From: Temnopleurus reevesii
Taxonomy: Eukaryota; Echinodermata; Echinoidea; Temnopleuroida; Temnopleuridae
Assembly (NCBI GenBank): GCA_036244855.1
Contig: BQKZ01000133.1
Location: 135,334 to 148,939 of the forward strand
Length of the DNA stretch: 13,606 nt
Direction: 5' to 3'
The notes beneath the pieces are model-generated. The model searched no databases, was not told the origin of the DNA, and saw nothing but the letters and a program-made list of their open reading frames with translations. A program made the position numbers and the translations under genes. Of the stretch, positions 6,501-11,700 are shown one piece after another; positions within the stretch are counted from its first letter, which is position 1; each line of letters begins with the position of its first letter.

Positions 6501-8576
6501 CATCTTGTTAAATTCGCATACCATATGCGCGAATGAAAATACGCGTTACAATTTGCAAAGTTGCAGTTAATTTGCAGTTGATTTTGAACAACACCCCCTA
6601 TATGACGTACTACTTCCGCTCGTCGTGTCCCCGTCACAGTTGACTGAAATCTAAACCTGCTTATTATACCATCATTTCTCTTCTTCGTCAATGTGTTTCA
6701 GGTATCTTAGAGACTGTCGGGTGCCTCTAGGTGAAGCGGAAAAGATGTGTGGAAGTGTAAATAAAAGCACCCAGAGGGCTGTGGCCGATCTGAAGAAGAA
6801 CGTCGAGTACCAAGAAGGACTAGCCAACAAATCGATTGCGAGAATGAAAGGTATGCACTGCAAAAACGCTGGTGTTAAATTTAACACCAACCGGAATCTA
6901 TATAGGACCATACCAGAAAAGTGTTAAAATAACACCAGTTTTAAATCCATTTAATATATTCCAATGCCAACTGGTGTTGTTTAAGGCCCTGAATAACACC
7001 AGTCGGTGTTTAAATACTTATTTATTTTATTTTATTTTATTGATCAATATTTTAGCAGGATGCCCTCTCAACAAGATGTTGGTATCACGAGGGGTCCTAC
7101 ATTGATTTGATTCCAAGCTGGTGTTATTTAAACACCTTTCTGGAGTGGTCCTATATAGATTCTGGTTGGTGTTAAATTTAACACCAGAATTTCTGCACTG
7201 TGCCTGTTAAAATTTGCATTGTTCACATTTAGAAAAAGGGTGCAATGTTACACCTTGCATTAACGCAACACTCGGAACACCACTTTTTGGTGAAATATTA
7301 CATTGTTCTTCAAAAAGGTGTAATGTTGCTCCTTTTCCTCAGTGAGAAATATTTATAAGATATTTTGAAATTGCGGCAGCTGTAGGATTCGAACCTACGC
7401 CATGAGAGATCACTTCATTCAGCCAAACGCTCTACCGACTGAGCCACTCACTGTTTTCGATCAATACATGGATAAGACATCATACATAGACTCAGTACAC
7501 ATGAACGGTGACAATCCCTTTCCCGTAATAACATTTCAAAGTGTCTGCTCGTGCATGTGCCTTGACATTTATAATGTCCTAATGTCCATCCCTCAATGGA
7601 GTGGATACATAGCTCAGTCGGTAGATCGGCTGATGTGGAGTGAAGCGATCCCTCATTGCGCGGGTTCAAACCCCACAACGACTGCATTTTATTTGAATAC
7701 ACGTAATAGTATTTTTAATGAGGCGTCGTGGCGTGCGCCTGTAATCAAGCTGTTTTGGGACAGTCGTAAATTGACCTGCATGTGTTGGTCGACGGGTTCG
7801 ATCCCGGCCAGTCGCCTCCTTCTCCAGGTTCTCTCTTTCTTCTTCTCCTGGCGTAAATATTCAAATTTGTATGAAACACGGCGTAAAACCAAATTTCCCT
7901 CACTCTCTTTTACGGTGCCTTATTCTGTTCTAATAGATGCTCCAAGTAAAGCATTCCTTTGCATCCGTAAAGGTGCAAAGTTGAACCCTTGTTTCTTAGT
8001 TTGTGTGTATCCCTCACTGTATATCAAATAGAGCAGAGATAACCATCATAACAGGGGATCCAATCCAACCTTTAGTGTGGTGCACATGTGGTAAATTTCT
8101 AATTGGAGAAGAACGGGAGAAACCTGTTCGTCTATTTTGTTTTTAATCAATACCAAAAATCAAGATTTTCTGATTCAGACCCAGTCTTTGAATCATCTTT
8201 TTTTCTCTCCTTCCTGTTGACATTCACAGAGGCAGAGGAGCGTCAGAAACGGCAAAAGGAGGAAGAAGTGGAGAAAACAATGGCGATGGACCAGCTGAAA
8301 CTTGACTTGGGGAAACTGAAAGTCTTCGCAAAGCTGCCGGTTGAGGAGTTCGTCGAACAAGTCTATAAACTCTGGCCTCCAAGGGGTACGACAGCTTCGA
8401 AGCCACCGCCATCGTTGTCGTCATCAGGCGGTGGTTCGAAGAAGAAGATGTTGGTACGGGTTATCAGTCAGTATCACCCTGATAAGGTAGACAAGAACGT
8501 CTATGGAATCAAGTGGCATTTGCTCGCCTGTGAGATTACAAAAAACCTGAGCATGCGTCTTGCGAAATTGAAGTGA
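363..8576 (+). CDS. Five-exon 3' part of a gene for a TPR-like/J-domain protein (5' end outside window)
   Basis: Join of 363-503, 2551-2707, 5621-5762, 6702-6850 and 8230-8576. Junction phases are 0, 1, 2 and 1 and all fit; every intron starts GT and ends AG. The result is 311 residues then TGA. Residues 1-196 are predicted amphipathic helices with repeated Tyr/Phe-Lys-Glu-Ala patterns (YFKEAL, HYKKAKEAL), resembling TPR repeats. Residues about 197-230 are highly charged (EAEERQKRQKEEE). Residues 232-311 resemble a J domain, with HPD at 279-281. J domains generally stimulate Hsp70 ATPase through HPD; the TPR-like part may bind a client or partner, which is inference. From memory, invertebrates carry expanded families of uncharacterised proteins with this order (helical repeats, then a C-terminal HPD), but I could not check that. 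The upstream exons, promoter and true start are not in the window. No established gene name is recognised. Confidence 0.85.
511..800 (-). repeat. LINE-like 3' tail, minus strand, with ATTT microsatellite
   Basis: Read on the minus strand, 'gggccccatggaagacc', 'gaacgggctaccctggtgaa' and then 'ataaataaataaat' have the form of a CR1/L2-type LINE 3' end followed by its short-repeat tail. The ATTT run at 511-534 is split from the rest (700 onward) by the small element at 535-695. The family assignment comes from memory of such tails and is tentative. The tail begins eight bases into the intron after exon A. Confidence 0.5.
535..695. mobile_element. Small MITE nested in the LINE tail
   Basis: The ends are imperfect inverted repeats of about 28 bp: 'aacacgatataaactg' on the left against 'aacataatataaagta' read from the right on the other strand, both continuing to 'cgtaaaat'. 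ATTC flanks both sides (531-534 and 696-699), fitting a target duplication. A partial copy of the right half is found at about 9413-9479. It encodes no protein. Confidence 0.6.
1065..1315. mobile_element. MITE with exact 32-bp terminal inverted repeats
   Basis: The left end 1065-1096 (starts 'ctgccctactctgac', ends 'gaagcaactctg') is the exact reverse complement of the right end 1284-1315. TATG flanks both sides (1061-1064 and 1316-1319), a likely target duplication. A third partial match to the terminal motif ('gttgcttccttttg') sits inside at about 1156-1170. It is non-coding. The exact termini suggest a fairly recent insertion. Confidence 0.82.
1320..2255. other. Unassigned intronic stretch
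   Basis: No splice-bounded exon fits here between exons A and B. An open frame at 1646-1933 shows no motif or composition bias and lacks exon borders in the required phase. A possible acceptor at about 1990 ('attcttgcag') leads to a stop after four codons in the phase needed. Short direct repeats of 'aattaattgc' lie at about 2079-2100. Confidence 0.4.
2256..2524. mobile_element. MITE copy 1 of the 'tggtgttaaatttaacacca' family
   Basis: Both ends carry the palindromic core 'tggtgttaaatttaacacca' (2271-2290 and about 2491-2510). The inverted repeats extend about 70 bp through 'gccggaa', 'tccacacca' and 'agtgtt'. The terminus is cacagtgca or cactgca. It is non-coding. It ends about 26 bases before exon B, so the branch point of that intron may lie in or next to the element. 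A second copy is at 6856-7202. Confidence 0.85.
2551..2707 (+). CDS. Exon B, helical repeat exon squeezed between two DNA elements
   Basis: It starts after 'gtaaatag' and ends before 'gtattt'. The exon enters in phase 0 and leaves with one base (G), which joins AT of exon C to make Asp. It encodes 52 full residues, beginning MINNYFKEALQFFSKAYAKR and including SIQDCFEDLAIWITPKEEN. The YFKEAL...FFSKAY pattern is TPR-like. The ATG at its first codon is read as an internal Met because the frame continues from exon A, but a downstream alternative start there is conceivable. The acceptor has a weak pyrimidine tract. An inverted-repeat element ends at about 2524, upstream, and a foldback element begins at its TTAA at 2712, downstream, so little native intron remains on either side. 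Confidence 0.83.
2712..3256. mobile_element. Foldback DNA element with arms of about 210 bp and TTAA flanks
   Basis: TTAA at 2712-2715 and 3253-3256 bounds an element starting 'aggggaa' and ending 'ttcccct'. The arms (about 2716-2935 and 3050-3252) match as inverted repeats through landmarks such as 'cattgaatgaagaa', 'gaacaaactct', 'cggacaaccc', 'cgctcatggg', 'gtgcgatcgg' and 'gacggaatctgt'. TTAA duplication is characteristic of piggyBac and Kolobok elements; which applies is not decided. It starts four bases into the intron after exon B. No coding capacity. Confidence 0.85.
3257..3730. mobile_element. Possible TTAA-bounded element
   Basis: The segment lies between TTAA at 3253-3256 and TTAA at 3731-3734. 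The ends are weakly inverted ('agcgataga' against 'aggtataga'). No coding content is seen. If real, it shares its left TTAA with the preceding foldback element. The termini are short and could be chance. Confidence 0.3.
3919..4437. mobile_element. TTAA-flanked MITE, first of a head-to-head pair
   Basis: TTAA at 3919-3922 and 4434-4437 flanks ends 'agcccaagtatagttttgg' and its near reverse complement at 4414-4433 ('ccaaaactatacatgggct'). Internal DNA is AT-rich and non-coding and includes 'agagagggcgctaaat'. Its right TTAA is also the start of the related inverted copy that follows. Confidence 0.72.
4434..4920. mobile_element. Inverted second copy of the same TTAA element, right end lost
   Basis: It starts 'ttaaagcccaaataag' and continues as an inverted, diverged copy of 3960-4420. 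Landmarks include 'aagaaatgt', 'agcgccctctcttggt', 'aatttcatccga'-like DNA, 'ggtgtcctttatcgcg', 'ggttataac' and 'gatttgaagacaaaat'. Similarity fades near 4905-4920 and no terminal repeat is seen there. With the first copy it forms a palindrome of nearly 1 kb centred on 'gggctttaaagccc' (4429-4442). Confidence 0.7.
4976..5160 (+). mobile_element. tRNA-derived SINE, family 1, plus orientation
   Basis: The head has a polymerase III A-box-like stretch 'tagctcagtcgacgg' (4984-4998) and a degenerate B box 'agttcgaccgc' at 5038-5048, followed by 'agctgccgcaatt'. A related copy with an intact B box lies at about 7225-7446 on the minus strand. The body after the head ('aggaaaaggggcaatg') corresponds to 'aggaaaaggagcaaca' in that copy. 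Not a functional tRNA: the B box and stem pairing are decayed. Confidence 0.72.
5165..5445 (+). pseudogene. LINE reverse-transcriptase ORF, C-terminal fragment (CR1/L2-like), frameshifted
   Basis: Three frames in turn read RIKFKLLSLAYQCL (from 5165), LAPTYITELFLQYKPERPLH and SYDERSFSHAPSVC (about 5211-5365), then VWNSLQNYLTNITPYDKSNL with KTHLFETY and a stop at 5443-5445. This order, with 'LAPTYI', 'R.FS.AP' and 'VWNSL' then 'FK..LKTHLF' endings, is the usual C-terminus of CR1/L2-type non-LTR retrotransposon ORF2. A stop and at least two frameshifts make it inactive. It is intronic, about 175 bases upstream of exon C. Confidence 0.82.
5621..5762 (+). CDS. Exon C, TPR-like helical exon
   Basis: Acceptor 'tgcccacag' and donor 'gtaagtt' are both close to consensus. 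The first two bases complete Asp with the last base of exon B; the last two (GA) are completed by G of exon D to give Glu. It encodes RIDALKEYMEMLPICGGKV, then YIHIATIHYKKAKEALKFDE and YENCL. The spacing of aromatic, Ala and Leu residues resembles one TPR helix pair. Reading through the donor meets TAA at once (CTG GAG TAA), which supports splicing there. A degraded copy of this exon lies at 6237-6343. Confidence 0.9.
5855..5944. repeat. T-rich/ATTT simple repeat ending in a G run
   Basis: Runs of T with several ATTT units, then ten G (5935-5944). It makes long but meaningless open frames. A second G-rich run (6028-6048) follows in the same intron. Confidence 0.9.
6030..6048. repeat. G-rich run
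   Basis: Almost uninterrupted G apart from one A. Simple-sequence DNA prone to length errors in sequencing. Confidence 0.85.
6237..6343 (+). pseudogene. Dead duplicate of exon C
   Basis: Positions 6288-6343 match exon C 5707-5762 with three mismatches in 56 bases. One mismatch turns TTG (Leu) into TAG, an in-frame stop. Upstream, 'ggaaagtttgggtac' (6272-6286) matches 'ggcaaagtcagggggtac' of exon C after about 18 bases missing from the copy, and 'attagacattgggaaggat' weakly matches the exon start. Similarity stops exactly at the base where exon C meets its donor, and no GT follows here ('ctggacttcg'). It therefore cannot splice as an alternative exon. It is either an old tandem exon duplication or a remnant of a paralogue. 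Confidence 0.8.
6410..6601. mobile_element. Short MITE with 'ggtgttgttcaaaa' ends
   Basis: The left end 'ggtggtgttgttcaaaa' (about 6412-6428) is matched in inverted form by 'ttttgaacaacaccccc' (about 6583-6599). 'gttgca' and 'cagttgat' motifs recur inside both arms. TA lies at each outer edge, compatible with a TA target duplication. It is non-coding and lies about 100 bases upstream of exon D. Confidence 0.65.
6702..6850 (+). CDS. Exon D, helical/charged exon
   Basis: The acceptor follows 'cgtcaatgtgtttcag', with a pyrimidine-rich stretch 'catttctcttcttcg' upstream; the donor is 'aaag|gtatgc'. It enters with G to complete Glu and leaves with G to complete another Glu in exon E. It encodes YLRDCRVPLGEAEKMCGSVN followed by KSTQRAVADLKKNVEYQEGL and ANKSIARMK, predicted to be helical and increasingly charged. 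This looks like the end of the TPR-like array leading into the charged helix of exon E. The first bases of an inverted-repeat element start at 6856, only six bases into the intron. Confidence 0.9.
6856..7202. mobile_element. MITE copy 2 of the 'tggtgttaaatttaacacca' family
   Basis: It starts 'cactgcaaaaacgctggtg' and ends with 'ggtgttaaatttaacacc' then 'agaatttctgcactgtg'. Inverted arms also share 'ccggaatctatatagga' (left) and 'cctatatagattctgg' (right). The interior holds extra 'ggtgtt...aacacc' palindromes and a TTTTA microsatellite at about 7019-7042. It begins at intron position +6 of the exon D donor, so the sixth donor base comes from the element. Same family as 2256-2524. Confidence 0.87.
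7225..7446 (-). mobile_element. tRNA-derived SINE, family 1, minus orientation
   Basis: On the minus strand the head reads 'tggctcagtcggtagagcg' (A box region, about 7428-7446) and has a perfect B box ggttcgaatcc (reverse of 7385-7395), then 'tacagctgccgcaattt'. The body matches the copy at 4976-5160. An intact B box means weak polymerase III promoter activity is possible. The absence of clean acceptor-stem pairing argues against a real tRNA. Confidence 0.78.
7603..7692 (+). mobile_element. tRNA-like SINE head, plus strand
   Basis: A box 'tagctcagtcgg' (7610-7621) and B box 'ggttcaaaccc' (7663-7673) are spaced as in a tRNA gene, followed by 'acaacgactgcatttta'. The sequence resembles but is not the same as family 1. 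It is treated as a SINE head or tRNA pseudogene. Confidence 0.62.
7716..7850 (+). mobile_element. Another tRNA-like element, plus strand
   Basis: B box 'ggttcgatccc' at 7795-7805 lies after a GC-rich stretch 'ggcgtcgtggcgtgcgcc' (about 7723-7740) that could be a diverged A-box region. A pyrimidine-rich tail (7813-7850) follows. The A-to-B box distance is longer than in tRNA genes, as is common in SINEs. Confidence 0.5.
7851..8229 (+). other. End of the last intron
   Basis: No repeat or exon was recognised here. The last 30 bases are T/C-rich ('ctttttttctctcctt') and make a strong pyrimidine tract for exon E. Confidence 0.45.
8230..8576 (+). CDS. Exon E, terminal exon: charged helix plus J-domain-like C-terminus
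   Basis: The acceptor is 'ttgacattcacag' preceded by a T/C-rich tract; the stop is TGA at 8574-8576. It encodes 114 residues. The first about 30 are charged (AEERQKRQKEEEVEKT). Helix I of a J-like domain is LPVEEFVEQVYKLW, helix II is KKKMLVRVISQ, the HPD tripeptide is at 8475-8483, and helix III is YGIKWHLLACEITKNL plus a short basic end. Between helices I and II lies a Pro/Ser/Gly-rich linker of about 21 residues (TTASKPPPSLSSSGGGS), longer than in typical J domains. HPD is the residue set that J proteins use to activate Hsp70. The basic residues of helix II and the retained Lys after HPD argue for function, but typical J-domain loop residues cannot be judged by eye. Confidence 0.92.
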
Positions 8577-8577
8577 A

Positions 8578-9085
8578 GAGGCTAGTTCAGTTGAGGACTC
8601 TGTGTTTTAATATAGCACTTGCCTCTGCACATATCCTTGCCCTGAACATACAGGATTGTATTCTGATGTCAGGTTTAACTTAAACTAGAGTTTAAATCTG
8701 TGGTGTAAGCAAGGAAAACCAAAAGAGGCTTGAATCTATAATAGTCGGTGTTTACCAGCACATTTGGCACTCATAGTATTAAAAACTGTCTTGGAATAAA
8801 AACTTAAATAGTTTTCTATTGTCTATAGTTAACATAAGAATTATACAGTTTAAATAATTTTTTGGCACTTTGGGCTACCCATATGTAAACCACAGATTTA
8901 GATTCGAGTTTAAGTTAAACCTGATATCAGAATACAGCTCGATGAGAGGTTTATGTGTGATCAGATCGAGGGGTATGTGAAACTCTGTGGTTAAGTGTTG
9001 TAATTCCCGTGTGTTCAGAGCAAGGATATGTGCAGAGGCAAGTGCTATGAGAATGCAGAGTCCTCAACTGGACTACGATGAGGCA
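8578..9085. repeat. Inverted-repeat unit 1, immediately after the stop codon
   Basis: The outer arms are about 8578-8645 ('gaggctagttcagttgagg', 'cacttgcctctgcacatat') and about 9016-9080, read in reverse ('atatgtgcagaggcaagtg', 'cctcaact'). Inner arms 8655-8702 and 8889-8936 pair through 'caggtttaacttaaact' and 'agtttaagttaaacctg'. The unit starts one base after the TGA of exon E. Its loop holds AATAAA at 8795-8800. Related unit 2 lies at 9483-10375. Confidence 0.78.
8795..8800 (+). promoter_or_regulatory. Candidate polyadenylation signal AATAAA
   Basis: The first canonical AATAAA after the stop of exon E, 218 bases downstream. It sits inside the repeat unit that starts just after the stop. 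AATAAA is common in AT-rich DNA, so this is a candidate only. Confidence 0.45.
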
Positions 9086-9089
9086 TGTG

Positions 9090-9291
9090 GACCGTGTCGT
9101 AGTGTGGTGGTTCTGACTCTCGCCTACATTTTAACCATAGGGTCCTATGTTCGAATCCCACCCATGGCATTGATTTCCTTCATGAAAGAATTTATCCCCA
9201 TCTTGCTGCACTCGACCAATTCCGTGGCTGATAACCTGGTAGGAAGTGACAATTTTTGGGTCAAACAGCATTGTGCACCTCGAGTGGCCTN
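9090..9291 (+). mobile_element. tRNA-derived SINE, family 2, copy a (cut at the N)
   Basis: The head reads 'gtggtggttctgactctcgc' with B box 'tgttcgaatcc' (9148-9158); the body has 'cttgctgcactcgacc', 'ggtaggaagtgacaat' and 'gtcaaacagcattgtgcacc'. It is about 85-90% alike by eye to 10376-10600. It stops at 'gagtggcct' where the single N (9292) falls, whereas copy b continues. Confidence 0.75.
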
Positions 9292-9292
9292 A
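9292..9292. other. Ambiguous base N at a repeat junction
   Basis: The only N in the window. SINE DNA stops on one side and the G/C-rich element starts on the other, so the join may be an assembly artefact. Confidence 0.9.
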
Positions 9293-9296
9293 AATT

Positions 9297-9413
9297 AGGG
9301 CGCCCCTGCCCCTTTGGCGCCCCATTATAAGCGCATTTAGTCAACAAAGTTTGGCGCCCCCCTGGCTCTGACCCGAGGGATAGCGACCCCATAGCCCCCC
9401 ACGATGCGCGCCT
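9297..9413 (-). mobile_element. Partial inverted copy of the G-rich element
   Basis: Reverse-complemented, it matches 12757-12895: 'gcgcgcctgca' end, 'gggtcagagccaggggggcg', 'ccaaactttgttgac' and 'ggggcgccaaaggggcaggg'. Only one end of the element is present; the other is cut at the N. Confidence 0.72.
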
Positions 9414-9479
9414 GCATTACATAGGACCGTTGAATTTGCGTTCGACTTAATTTTTTTCAACAATTCTTTATATCGTGTT
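9413..9479. repeat. Half copy of the small MITE at 535-695
   Basis: 'cattacataggaccgttgaa', 'cgttcgacttaattttt' and 'tttatatcgtgtt' match about 632-695. Only the right half is present, wedged between the G-rich element and the inverted-repeat unit. Confidence 0.6.
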
Positions 9480-9482
9480 GCC

Positions 9483-10375
9483 GAGGCTAGTTCAGTTGAG
9501 GACTCTGTGTTCTAATAGCACCTGCCTCTGCACATTTCCTTGCCCTGAACACAGGGACTATACCCTCCCATGCAATACATATTGCAACATAGACCCACTC
9601 TTAATTCCTTCAGGACATACGTATAAATCAATTTCATGCACTGGCCATATGAAGAAAAATGTTATGAAATATCTCAGGATTAGTTTCTGTACTCACAAAC
9701 GATAACTTTTTGGAATTATATCGCTCATTCTCAAAACCTATTGGCCAATACACGATGTGCCATAAAATTATAAAAACACATGCCCTAAAGGAACAGAGAG
9801 TGACGTCTTCTACTAAGGTTGTCTATTTTATTTGCATTATATGTGGTATAGATTTTGACACTTTTTGTTAGCAGAAGTATTCAACCAGTCATGGAATATG
9901 TTCAATTTAAAAAAAAGGAAAACAATTTTGCGAGAAGCCTTTAACTAATCTGCAAGTCGAAACATTGCAATTTTCTTTCTTTAACGCCTTTGGCCTTTGG
10001 TACCTAAGGCATAACTCAATTAAGAATTGTTTTACCCTACATAATTTACAAACCGTGTATGAAACTTTAATTTCCACAATAGAAATTTGTGATTGTTTAT
10101 TCACATTTAAGGAAAAATAAGAAAGAATACGACAGGTGAATCACTGAAAACGGACGTAATTTTGCTATGTTGCAATACTAGTGGCATGGGAGGGTACACA
10201 ACCCTCACCCACACCCCTCTGATCACACCCTCTATTCGCGGTTCGATGAGAGCTTTACGTGTGTTCAGAGGGGTAGGTGAGACTCTGTGGTTGTAATTCC
10301 CGTGTGTTAAGAGCAAGGATATGTGCAGAGGCAGGTGCTATTAGAACACAGCGTCCTCAACTGGACTGTTATGAG
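9483..10375. repeat. Inverted-repeat unit 2
   Basis: It starts with the same bases as unit 1 ('gaggctagttcagttgagg'). The outer arms are 9483-9555 and about 10295-10375. The inner arms ('ccctcccatgcaatac', 'tattgcaacatag' at about 9562-9591, and the reverse at about 10166-10198) are unrelated to those of unit 1. The central 9592-10165 is AT-rich with no supported gene. A family 2 SINE follows directly, as after unit 1. Confidence 0.7.
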
Positions 10376-10600
10376 GCATGTGGAAGCACCGTAGTGGTTT
10401 TGACTCTCGCCTACATTTCGACTATAAGGTCGTAGGTTCGAATCCAACCCATGGCATTAATTTCCTTCGGGAAAGAATTTATCCCCATCTTGCTGCACTC
10501 GACCAAGGCGTGGCTGGTTACCCGGTAGGAAGTGACAATTTTGGGGTCAAACAGCATTGTGCACCTCGAGTGGCCTGTTGGAATGCTCTCAAGGGGAGTG
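10376..10600 (+). mobile_element. tRNA-derived SINE, family 2, copy b
   Basis: The head is 'gtagtggttttgactctcgc' with perfect B box ggttcgaatcc at 10435-10445; the body is 'cttgctgcactcgacc', 'acccggtaggaagtgac' and 'gtcaaacagcattgtgcacc'. Together with the arm before it (from about 10242) it is a direct duplicate of about 8939-9291. Confidence 0.8.
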
Positions 10601-10639
10601 GAGAGAATTATGTGCACACATTAGCATGCTTTAATGATA

Positions 10640-10882
10640 TGCAGGGCTCACCAGTTCAACAGTAAATATCCTGTTACCCTTGGGAACAGCCACCAGCGCA
10701 GCGCACTTGGCGTTTCAAGGAATAAATATTCCTACCAGGTACCCATTCACCTCACCTGGGCTGAGTGCAGCCTGACAGTGTGGATGAATTTCTTGCTGAA
10801 GGAAATTAACGCTCTGGGTGGAACTCGAACCTACGACCCTCTGGTTGAAAGGCGAGAGTCATGACCACTTCACCACGGCGCC
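10640..10882 (-). mobile_element. tRNA-derived SINE, family 2, minus orientation
   Basis: On the minus strand: 'ggcgccgtggtgaagtggtc', 'atgactctcgcc', then B box 'ggttcgagttc' and 'cagagcgttaatttccttc'. The body includes 'ggtacctggtaggaatattt' and 'gcgctggtggctgttccc'. This copy has the most complete 5' head (starting ggcgccg) of the three in the window. Confidence 0.8.
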
Positions 10883-10889
10883 TTTAACA

Positions 10890-11220
10890 TGATTCGTTAA
10901 TTAGGCATCAAACAAGATCCTTTGGACAAATCAATTTATGGAAAGGAGGGGACGATTTCAATATCTGTCGGGATCTACCTGATCGCAACACAAGCTTTGC
11001 TTTTAGGGCCTTCGCCTCCTTCAATTTTTATTATGATATCTTGTATTTTCCTATGTTTATTATGTCTTTTGAAAAAGGAAGTAACTGTTCTATTCAACCA
11101 ATCAATCAATCAAATTACTTGTTATCGCGTTAATTTGGATTTCAGGAGGTTACTGGGCATGTGCCCCCTAAAATTCGGAGAGGAATTATGTTTTGATCCA
11201 TTTCTCCCCTAAAATCAGAA
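10890..11220. other. Unassigned; possible old LINE 3' end
   Basis: 'caagctttgcttttagggcc' and 'ttcgcctccttcaattttta', then 'caatcaatcaatcaa' (about 11099-11111), have the look of a LINE 3' UTR with a short tail, but nothing diagnostic is present. An open frame at 10922-11212 is not supported by motifs. Confidence 0.3.
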
Positions 11221-11700
11221 GAATTTCATGACTTTGGGAGATATTTGAAATTATTGAACTTTGACCTCCATGTAAAAAACTGCAATCTCTCTAGCTATAA
11301 TCCGTTGGACGACTGTTTCTTTTCCTCTTTTGCAGATCTTAGCAATCTAAAGACATAAATCAAAGATAAAGGTCATTGACCCCAGTGACCATTAAACTTT
11401 GACACCATTGCTTGAATTCACAACCGCATCATCCTCCCATGTTTCATGTGAATATCAATTGTGAGTAGCATGAAGAAATGCCAGTGAGTTTTATAAGATA
11501 TTTAGCGTTACAACTCGCGTACTAAACATATCTGTTTGAATTTTGAGGTCATTGATCCCTGTGACCTTTGAACTTTGACCTCTGATTGTCAAAATTTCAG
11601 GGGGAGGTGCCTGTCTAGTAATACATACTAGCACCAAGTTTCAATCTCATACTACCATTCGTTCAAGAGATATGTGGGTATATATTTCTTATAGAAAGTA
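11220..11700. repeat. Repetitive block with nuclear-receptor-like half-sites
   Basis: The phrases 'ttgaactttgacctc', 'aggtcattgaccccagtgac' and 'aggtcattgatccctgtgac' recur at 11255, 11369 and 11545, showing diverged repeats within the block. 'tgaccttTGAACTttgacct' at 11562-11581 is three half-sites spaced by one base. No gene found. Confidence 0.5.
11562..11581 (-). promoter_or_regulatory. Triple DR1 nuclear-receptor-like site
   Basis: On the minus strand: AGGTCA, one base, AGTTCA, one base, AGGTCA. DR1 spacing of AGGTCA-type half-sites is bound by RXR, HNF4, COUP-TF and PPAR-type receptors. A two-half-site DR1 is at 11255-11267. It is inside repetitive DNA, so function is speculative. Confidence 0.4.

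Noticed and set aside
7370..7690. Functional tRNA genes
   Set aside because: A and B boxes are present, but acceptor stems do not pair cleanly and related sequences continue into shared SINE bodies.
7402..8031. Longest open frame in the window (209 codons)
   Set aside because: It runs through three tRNA-like SINE heads and intron DNA, with no domain. Its openness is coincidental.
8224..8424. Minus-strand open frame opposite exon E
   Set aside because: It is antisense to the terminal exon, with low-complexity Pro/Ser content, and is explained by the plus-strand coding sequence.
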